Below are positions 23,613 through 34,400 of a stretch of DNA of 64,000 nt, piece after piece; positions within the stretch are counted from its first letter, which is position 1; every line of letters begins with the position of its first letter. A program made the position numbers and the translations under genes. The stretch lies in the NCBI GenBank assembly GCA_039720395.1, contig CM077832.1:11425967-11489966 (forward strand), read 5' to 3'. This stretch comes from Liquidambar formosana. Taxonomy: Eukaryota > Streptophyta > Magnoliopsida > Saxifragales > Altingiaceae. The notes under the pieces were generated by a model. It did not search any database. It saw nothing but the letters and a program-made list of their open reading frames with translations, and had not been told where the DNA came from.

Positions 23613-25405
23613 AAATCAAATAAATTTTTATATAAGCATCTCACGCACCGTATTTATTGATTTGTGAATATGTAATTACACATTAAACATTCGCAATTGC
23701 TTCAAACATCAGAGAATATTTGTGAATATGCAATTCTATCTTCTTATTGATAAAAGAACAGAAAAGCAGGAATTACTAGTGCAAATGTGATTGTGTCTGC
23801 TGCTGGCTACAAGCAAATAGTTGGAGAAGCAATAGACGAGCATAGTTAACGAGATTTTGACATAAGATTAATTCAATTGATTGAATTTGTCCCTTAAAAA
23901 AACTAACTAATTAGTTAAATGATACGAACTCATGAGTAGAACTCATCCTTGAAAACCGGCTTGCAAGGGGAGGGTGCCCAAGAGCTTTCCTTTTGGCGGC
24001 TGCACTCATCTATCAATATTCAATGAGATAGTACTATGCCCATATACAATACCAAGTCATCTTAATCCAGCCTATAAGTCACCCCTTCCGCAATAGCCGA
24101 CCATAGAGAGCCGCATCCCATATTGCGTCCGATCCCATACTCAGCATAGTGGCTATCTCTGATACGAACCCTTGGATAGAACTCATCTTTGAAAACCAGC
24201 TTGCAAAGGGAGCGTGCCCAAGAGTTAATATACATATGTTCAAACCCATATTTAACCAATGTGGGACATTAGGATCATAACATTAAAGTTTTCATGATCA
24301 TCATTTGTGCCAATAAATGAAATCATGTATAGGATAATGATGTTCAGTTCTGGGAGTTGTTCGCAAGATCACTATCATCTGAAACAAGAGAGGTATAAAC
24401 TGAAGGCCCTAAACAGCTACCTAATAAGAAAGTATATAAATAGAATCTAAAAGAGAGCTGATTCTATGGCTGAGGTCATACCACCATCAAAAGGCTTACT
24501 CTGCTCATTGAGTCTTGAGTGTTTTGTTGAAAAATTCTCACACTCTACGCAATTTTCACAGGGGACAATACTTAGCTCCTCATAGTGGAAGAGTAACTCC
24601 TCGTCCCTCCCACTCATATTATGATATGTGTCATAGTTAATTTTAAAAAATATGAATATATGGATATGCACACATGGACCAGGCAATGATTGGGTTTTGA
24701 TCTTCTTGCAAATGACACTTGCAATGGTAAAAGAGTCATTAAAAAGTTCATTAACAATGGGGCCAAATAGTCACCACAACACTTTTCGACCTGAACAATG
24801 CAAGGATTGGGACAAGTATCAATCGATCCATAGCCTTAATAGAGTTCGATGTTATTTCAACTACTTAGGAGTGACATCAGTGGTATTTCAGAAGCCTCAA
24901 GAAATGTCAATGTTTATTCATAAATCAAGGGAATTAATTTAGTTTTCCAGTTGTAATTCTAAGAGTTTAGACATTAGATACAGATTAACAGCTTAATGAA
25001 ACATTATAATTTTAGACAAGTTTAATCTACCATCAGACTCCTTCAACTCCCAACTTCCATACATTGTTGATTGTTGTGTCCTCCATGCCCTATATGTTTT
25101 ATTTTTCCTCAGGGCCATGCACTATATATGTTTATCATTATGCGTGTCTTGTATTATTATTTAAATAATTTTAACATTTTTTTAGGAAAAAAAAAGGTAC
25201 AAAATCACAATAACTAATTCAGAAACTCAATCTCACAGTTAACTGGGGGATAAAACTAACAGGGATTTCATTGCATATACATGAGAATCTTTTAATACAA
25301 CCAAGAATATAATATAACAGAGAAAATGCCTCGGCTTCAGCACCAAAAGAAATTATTAAACAAAGTAAAACAAAACAAAAGGGAAGAATATCCTCAGGAT
25401 GATCT
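23613..25405. other. Gene-free interval with a 64-bp direct repeat
   Basis: A segment starting GATACGAAC at about 23,919 and containing GAAAACCGGCTTGCAA is repeated from about 24,160 (GATACGAACCCTTGGATAG...), about 240 bp apart. This suggests the two ends of a small degenerate element or a local duplication. No credible gene; this also holds the convergent 3' ends of the TBL cluster and the minus-strand gene. Confidence 0.45.
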
Positions 25406-28400
25406 TCAGAACGAAATCTTGATGAAAACCAAGATGTTCAGAGCTAAAATGTAGAGCACGAAAGCCGACCTGAGTAACATGAGCCTTTGCTGGTTCTCAG
25501 TCCGGCCACCAATGTAATAAAGAGGCTTGTTATGTGCATCAACAATGTAATCTGAAGAAGCAGATCCTTTCTCAGAGCTGCTTCTTCCAAAACGATTCCT
25601 TGCAGTATTTACATCTACATTGCTGGTTTCCAGACTCCTCATCAGCCCATTTAATCTTTCTAGCTCTTTCTCCTTCAAATGAATTTCACCAACTAGGCCT
25701 TCTGCTTGCGCCTACAGACAAGGACAGAAATAAACAGAAAATATTTTCTTCTAAAATTAATACTGGAAAAAATAAATACTTAAAATAATAGCAAAGGCTT
25801 AAAAATTTTAAAATGAAATAGGGTAAAAGAAAACTGACCTGCTTTGCTGCTAGTTGTTCAATAAGGCTATGAAGCTGTTTATCTAATATCTTCTCTCTTT
25901 GAGCTGCAGAACAAAATTTGCTTCAAGTCAAACTAATATGGACAACCTAATAATTCTAACGTATTAAAAGTATCTAATCACATGTGATTTTTCAAATATT
26001 TTATTTAGCAAAAATTAACCAAAACTCATAAGATAAGGTTTCCATGTGAAGATAATGATAATAAAGAGAATGAAACAAGTCTTTTAGCAGAAAATGCAAC
26101 AAACCAACAATACTATGTGTTTATCGGATATTCCTTGAGGGTGTGAAGCAAAATAGTAATCACTAATCAGTACCTACAGATCTAAATTTCACGATTTTAC
26201 AATTATATTATCACTTGTATGGGTATTTTATAGACCATATTTATTCTATATACTAATAGATTCCTAAAACTAGTTCTTATTCACTCATTACTTTAAGAAT
26301 GATTCCTGCCCTCGTTTCCCCCTATATATGTATGAACCTTGCTTTCCGCTTCCATTTCATGTATTTGGTCCTCACATTCTGCATTTTTTGCCGTAACACA
26401 AATGAAAAGAGGCTCTCATGTGTTGTACAAAAGTCAGAGAAAAGAATTTACTTGGTCCATAATTAGTTCAGGAATCGATTGAGAAGGTTTGAATTATTTG
26501 TGATCGTTTACACATAGCATAGAGTCATCAGAAGAACTATGTGAACTGTAGACGGGAAGGCATTTGGAGTTTCAGATGGGAGACTACGTTTTCTTGTGAG
26601 TGACACTGCGTAAGCGTGTATTAGTTTTGGTAAAATGGGCTGACCATAATGGGATGACTAATCGAAGGAAAAGCCAGCTGCATTCAGGAAAGAATTGCTA
26701 TGTGGCAGCAGTTACAAAGGCACTAATGGGCTGACCACCTCATCAAGAAAAAATAATAATAATAGGGTTAATAACGGTTTAATACCTTCAACTTTGGAGG
26801 TAGTTTCAATTTAGTCCATAAACTTAGAATTGTCTCAATTTAGTGACGACTTATGAACTTTTGTTGCAATGTGGGACAAGGACCAACGTCCGTTAGGTTT
26901 TTGGACAGAAAACGCACGTGAGCGGCACATGCGGCTGACGTGGAGCTTATGTGGCTTATGTCCGCTTACGTGGAGCCTATGTGGCAGCCACATAAGCATT
27001 CTCGCCCAATTATAGTCGACTATATCATTTTATAGTCGACTATAATAAACAGAGAGTTGAAGTTGATGTTTGAACATTCAATATAGTCGACTGGCAAACG
27101 TTATAGTCAACTATAAAATGTTATAATCGACTATAACAGACATAAAGTTTCTTTTAGTTCCGGAATCCATTTATAGTCGACTATAATTTGTTTATGGTCG
27201 ACTATAACAGTCAGAAAATGTAGTTACATATGTTTTGATGTGAAATTATCGTTTACGTCTGTGATGTTAACTTAGGCCATTTCAAATAAGATGTTACCAT
27301 ACTCATACACTTAATGGAGCAATCATTTACAATACTAAAGCCTTAAAAAGTGGGACAAAGCTTACACTCGCATTGTATAGGAAGGCTTTAACCAAATTCC
27401 TATTTAGCATCAAAATTTTGGGTTTATAACAAAAACCTCACCCTTACAAAGATAAGATTAATACAACTATATGGCTTAGTTGAAATAGGTTTTACATGTC
27501 TCCAAAAATGGTAAATTATAGTTTGAACCTACTTTTAAACTAAGTCCTGTAATTTTTGCAGCAAGAAGGACACGAACAAAATAGCCTCTTATTCCTCCCT
27601 CTGATGCCAACACCCTTTATGCAGCTAAATCTAAAGCCACCAAAGCACATTCCAGCCATAATGAGAATCTACCAAGAAACAAAGAAGCATAGCAACATCC
27701 TTCCCATCCATCTTAGCAACCTAATAGCATGAGATGCAACCAAAACTTACTTCCAACCCCAAACAATTTTTCCAATAAATTCTCATCAGGAAATCCAACC
27801 ATGTTGAAAATCAACTCATGACCGATGAAGTACAACAACCATTCTACCCAAACATTTTATAATTTTTTCTAATAAAACAAAATTTTAATCCTATCCTACC
27901 AAATACAGCTAAACACAAAACCTCCTAATCCACACCTTCAAAAACACTTCATAGTATTTGTGTTTTTCTGATATGGCTTTGTGATTGGAATGTTATAACA
28001 TTCGTGTTTTTCTCTAATATTTATAGGGGAGGTTTTGATAGATTCTCATCATGGCTGGAATGTGCTTTAGTGGGTTTAGATTTAGTTGCATAAAGGGTGT
28101 TGGCATCAGAGGAGGGAAATAAGAAGCTATTTTGTTCGTGTCTTTCTTGTTGGAAAAACTACAGGAACTTAGTTTAAAGGTGGGTTCATACTATAATTTA
28201 CCATTTTTGGAGACATGTAAAACCCATTTCAACTAAGCCAAATAGTTGTATTCACCTTATCTTTGTAAGGGTAAGGATTTTTGTTATAAACCCAAAATTT
28301 TGATACTAAATAGGAGTTTGGTTACAGCCTTCCTATACAATGCGAGTGTAAGCTTTGCCCCACTTTTTAAGGCTTTAGTATTTTAAATGATTGCTCCATT

Positions 28401-31400
28401 AAGTATATGAGTATGGTAACATCCAAGGACTTAAAAATCGCGATATATCGACGATATATCACGATATCGCTATATCGAAGGGTAACGATACAATATATTG
28501 TTGTGAAATTGAAGGATTTTCAAAAAACAAAATATTGAACAATATCAGCGATATATCGAAGATATCGAAGATATATCGAAAATATCGAAGATATATCACT
28601 GATATCGAAGATATATCGCTGATATCGTTCAAGATATCAACACTGCCATAGTTTAAATGCCCTTTTGCTGATTACTAGTGAAATTTTTACACATTAGAAT
28701 AGGTTAGGATTCATATATATATGTACATTTTACTATGCTTAGTATTTCACATAATTTAAAATATTATTTCAAACCAATGGCCTTTGGTCTAATTGCACTC
28801 TATATTTAAATGTTACAAAAATCTATTTCAATGTTATATAACATTTAAATGTTGAATTTGCAAAACTTTCTATTATTTATTTATTTACTTAGCGCGGTAT
28901 ATTTTTTATACCCTACGCAACACATACTTGTATTATACATTTTTAAATTGCAATATTTTGATGCTAGATTGTGTATTAGAGTTTAAATCATTGTTTCCCA
29001 GAGTTTCAATAAAAATATCCATGTTTAACTCATAGTATCCACTATATCTTTAAAACGATATCAATATTGTCGATATATCCAACGATATATCCTATATATC
29101 CACAATTTTGGACCCTCGATACATCCATCGATATCGATATTAAAGTCCTTGGTAAATATCTTATTTGAAATGGCCTACGTTAACATCACGAGCGTAAATG
29201 ATAATTTCACATCAAAACATACGTAACTACATTTTCTGACTGTTATAGTTGACCATAATCAAGTTGATGCCTTTTAGTTTAAGAGGAATCTTCTATAACA
29301 TTGCGAGTATGAGTTTTGACCCACTTTTTAGGTCTTTAGTATTGTAAATGATTGCTCCATTAAGTATATGAGTATGGTAACATCTTATTTGAAATGGCCT
29401 AAGTTAACATCATAAGCATAAACGATAATTTCACATCAAAACATACGTAACTACATTTTCTGATTGTTATAGTCGACCATAATCAAGTTGATGCCTTTTG
29501 GTTTAGGAGGAATCGACTTATAACATTGCGAGTGTGAGCTTTAACCCACTTTTTAGGTCTTTAGTATTCTAAATGATTGCTCCATTAAGCACATGAGTAT
29601 GGTAACATCTTATTTGAAATGGCCTAAGTTAACATCACGGATGTAAACAATAATTTCACATCAAAACATACATAACTACATTTTCTGACTGTTATAGTCG
29701 ACCATAAACAAATTATAGTTGACTATAAATAGATTCCGGAACTAAAATAAATTTTCTATCTGTTATAGTCAACTATAAAATTTTATAGTCGACTATAACG
29801 TTTGCCAGTCGACTATATTGAATGTTCAAACATCGACTTCAACTCTCTGTTTATTATAATTGACTATAAAATGATATAGTCGACTATAAATGGGCAAGAA
29901 TGCTTATGTGGCTGCCACATAGGCTCCACGTAAGCGGACATAAGCCACATAAGCTCCACGTCAGCCGCATGTGCCGCTCACGTGCGTTTTCCATCCAAAA
30001 ACCTAACGGATGTTGGTCCCTATCCCACATTGCAACAAAAGTTCATAAATCGTCACTAAATTGAGACAATTCTAAGTTTATGGACCAAATTGAAACTACC
30101 CCCAAAGTTGAAGGTATTAAATCGTTATTAACCCATAATAATAATAATGGGCTGACCAAGTCCCATAAAGAGTAGGAACATGTGAAGAATGGAAAGGAGA
30201 AAAGAGCCAGCACCATAAGAAAATCATGGGCAGGCCTTAATCTAAAAGAGCTTCTGCCATTCCTATAAATAACCACCCATGAAGCAGAAAATGGGACACA
30301 TGTAAAATGGAGAACATCGAGTGGTAGTTACCAACACACATGGCAGCAAAAGAGAGTGGCAGTTACTAGAGAGGATATGTGGCAACAAGAAGGTAATTTG
30401 GCACACGCAAAGTGGAGATCATGGGAATTTAATAAAAAGTTACACCGAAAATAAAGCTTAAATATAAGAAACGATGAGAAAGAGCCCACACAACCAACAC
30501 TATCATAGGATATCTTATTCTAGCATTTCCTTTAATCAATCTACATAGTTTCCATAATCATTTAGCAATTTCTGTTTCTGGTTGTATTTGTAAGCTTTAA
30601 ACCATGGCTCCGTTTGTTCAACATAAAAAAAAGAGGAGAAAATGATTCAGCGTAAAACAAGATTTTCTGTGCGTTTGGCCTGGGTGTAAAATCCAGCAAA
30701 ACACAATTCCTTTCACCATATGGGAAAATATGGTGGAAAATGACTTACATTAAAAAGTTCCATAAGTTTTTTTAGGCCTCAAAGATCGGTCCCTATCCTT
30801 ATTTCATTATCGGTGCAGGGAAACCACCCCACTAGACCACTACAGTAGGGTTGTTGAAAATGTGCTACAGAATTACCCTAAAAAATGGGGAAGGAATGCA
30901 TGGAGCATTATGGTGCTACCTTATAGCTAAAGTGGGAAAAAATTTGTCATATTTTCAAGGCTCAACACAAACAATGAAAAAGCAATCGGAAAATACATAG
31001 TTTACGAGTAAGTGATTCTTCACTGAAAATGTTTTACAGAGTAAAACATGTTATGTTGAAACAAATAGAGCCTATAAGTATTTGCTTAATATCAATGCAT
31101 TTCAATTCCAACCATTGTCTTTGTCATTTTCATTTTGAATTTCTTCACAATCTTGTTTCTTTAATGTCATTTTATACTTAGAACCCAAAATAAATAACCT
31201 TGATCCTTTGCACATGCCTGATTTTAGACATGGTGACCAAATAGGCAGTTAAAGTTCCCAACTGTAGCTTCTCAGCCTAGAATGTGCCCAGGGTCATGAT
31301 AGACGATCTCATCGGTCTTAGTTAAGCCCTAGCATGCCCACAAACCAAGACCACAAATTGTGCTAAGATTGATGATTAATATGAAATCCTACAAGCTGCC

Positions 31401-34400
31401 ACTGCTTTTGCATTTATCTCCAATAGCATCTCTAGGCTGATGATCAAAGGCTGGTTATTACTACAATCAAAGTCTAACTGAAGGCATAATCATGCCTCTA
31501 AACGTTGGGAGTTGTTATTACCATACCAGTTTCCAGCTTTCTTTTCAGTCTTAGACCCATCAAATTTCAACTTACAAAGTAAAAGATTAACATAACCTAA
31601 ATCTACTTCCACATCGCTCATTAGATGATCGGCTAGATATTTTGCCAACACTTGGCCTTTCTTTTTTTGGGTTACATTGAATGGGAAATGAGCCCTCAAC
31701 ATAAGACTACCCAAATCCCAACCCAACCGAGTACCACCACCAAGCCAACACTTCACACTTGGCCTTTTAAAGCCCTTTGAGGCATATATTTCCAAAGTAG
31801 CCTCCTGCCCGGTTAGGTCAGTTGCCAAGTCTCTAGGGTGTAGATATAGCATATGTTTGACCAAGTCAGTTTTGGAAATAACATACACCACATTTGACAT
31901 GACATAATGCCTTAATTCGTTAACAGTATAGTACAAAAGATAACTTAAGAACTTTCATTGATGTATAACTTCTCTCATTACAAAATAAAGGTTTCGCAAA
32001 GATAACTGCTAATTCATGGCATTGATCATTTATTTGTGCTAGTCTGGCTGCGATTGATCCTTCGCCCACAGACACCTATAATCTCAAACATTGGTTCGAA
32101 GAAGGAGGTATGAAGATCGGTGGCTTCGTCTAGTATCCTTTTATAAGATCAAAGGCTTTCTGAGATTCTTACTCCCACTTGAATATTTCCAACCACAATT
32201 TCAATAATAAAATGAAGACTCCAATTTTTCCTAAAGGATTTGAAATAGATCTCCAAAGGAAATTAATTCATCCCAAAAACTGCTGAAATTTGATTTTTTT
32301 TTTTTTTTGGTGGGGGTTGGGGGGGGAGGCTTAGCCTCAATTATAACTTTGGCTCTATTTTTATCAATATGTATTCCTTCTTGACGTATGAAAAAGCCTA
32401 AAAAATTTCCAACCTTCACCTAGAAGCACATTTCAATGGATTCCTTTTCAACTTATGCTCTCTCATCCTAACAAAGGTCTTTCTGAGATCAGCCAAGTGA
32501 TCATAATTTTCCTTGGTCAATAATGTCATCAATGCCTACTTCCATTAATTTTCCTATCATGTCAAGGAATATGGCATTCATAGCTTGATGGTGAGTTGCT
32601 CCAACATTTACATGGCCAAAGGGCATTACTACCCAAGTAGACCAATGGATTTTGGATATCTAAAAGCTGTGTTAGGGACGTCCTCTTCATCAACAAAGAT
32701 CTTCTTTGCAAACTGAGTCACTAAAATTGACAAAGCCACTGGTCTTAGCTCCTTCACACTGGTGTTTAAGATTGTCTGTCTGTGGCCAAAAGGTCAAACA
32801 AAGCCATAGCAACAAAAATAAATGATCAAGGCCACAAACAAAAGATTTATTATCAAATTCTTGACCTCTCCTACAAGAAGATATTCATAATTAAGAAGCA
32901 TCGTTGTGTTTTGTACTATACTGCTGATAAATTATAGAATTTTTTAACAGCATCTTCTGAACCACCCCATCATCATCTGCTACAACTTTCCTTTCTTCTT
33001 CTTAATCAGAGAAGAGGGTAAGCACCTAGATATAGGTTGTGAGGATGGTGTTGCCTCACTGCCACCAAAGGTGAAGTCAGTGGGAGGAAATTGGGGTGGG
33101 AACTCAGTGATGTTGTTCATGGAGGTTCACTGACAATGGAAAGGAGCAGCCACTGACTGTGGCTAGTGTATCTTCACTCCTCTAACCATTTCTTTTTCTT
33201 TTTTTTTTCTTTTTTTTTCCTTTTTTTTTTTTTAATCAAAACCTCTCACCAGTTCTTGGATCAAACTCAATCAAGAAAAAAGTTCTAAATTAGGATCCAA
33301 ATTCTTCTTCTTTTTTTTATAACCCAATTCTTTATCTCCTCCAAACAACGGAATTGTAATTTGACTTAATTCCAACTCAATTCCAATTCTACATGAATTG
33401 GAATTAGAATTGCAATTCCCTACTCTAATTCCATTTCCACGTTCCAATCGGACTCTTACAGTAAAGCTTGCAAATACAACCACAAACTGAAATTGCCACA
33501 TCAATAAGGAAACGCAATGTAGACATTCATAAACTAAAATATACTGTGATGTAAGATACCTGGGGATGGCTGCCTCAACAGCGTTATCCTGAACCTGCGC
33601 CCATTTTTTCTCCAAATCTTGAACTATCTTGTCCATTGAATACTGAAAGGATCAAACAATTAATCAGGAAATAAATAAATAAAGGAAAAATATGAGGAAG
33701 AAATAATGAAAAGAAAATCAAATTTTAGTGTATAAGAAAGATGAAATGGACCAATTCTTTTTTCTTGTTCTCTAACTTGTCTAGTATTTCGGACTTTGAA
33801 GAATCTGTATCTGCTTGAGCTTCAACTGTAGTCCTCGATTCAACCACCGGTTCACCAGATTCTCCAGATTGATTGGCATCCAATGCAATTTGTACATTTT
33901 TCAGCTCAGCTTTCAGACTTTGCTCAATCACATCCATATCCTAAAAGAAAACTAGGCTTAATAGAGAATTCTGGATCATTAGAATAGAAAAACAACAACA
34001 TTTATGCATGTATTTTCATTGTAACATAATTACCTAAAATTTTCTCTGTGAAATAATGGTTTAAGCATGCATAAAATCCTTAAGAATCTTTAACTATATC
34101 TAGAGTCAATGAAACACAATAAGCAACTTTAGAGCAACAAGTGAAAATAAGTTTTGGACCCTTAGCCCTTACCTTTAACTTTCTCCTTAGAAGATCTGCT
34201 TCCTGCAACTTTTCTTGTATTTTATTCTCACAATTTGATATCGCCTTTTCATAGGCAGCATTTTCTTCTTGCAGTGTAACCTCTCTCAATTGAGCCTAGC
34301 CATAAGCATAAGTGCCAAATTTTAATAAATAAAAATATATCATTCATTGCTGTAAGATTTGAACCAAAAGTCACTCAGAATTCCAGAAAGTTAACTAAAT

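Larger units (their letters stand above)
26765..30134. mobile_element. Mutator-like element with very long terminal inverted repeats
   Basis: The termini are GGGTTAATAACG at the left and CGTTATTAACCC at the right, flanked by 9-bp direct repeats ATAATAATA (26,756-26,764 and 30,135-30,143). The 9-bp duplication fits Mutator, although it lies in a TAA-rich tract. The inverted arms extend about 900 bp inward (left to about 27,680, right from about 28,020), leaving a short centre. Each arm carries an array of the palindrome TATAGTCGACTATA. No transposase frame is present, so it is non-autonomous. The right arm is interrupted by a nested element (28,423-29,152) and has an amplified ~225-bp segment. 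It lies inside intron 4 of the minus-strand coiled-coil gene. Confidence 0.75.

Noticed and set aside
24652..24942. 96-codon plus-strand frame between the TBL cluster and the coiled-coil gene
   Set aside because: No recognisable domain, no start context, and the region is otherwise non-coding. Could be chance.
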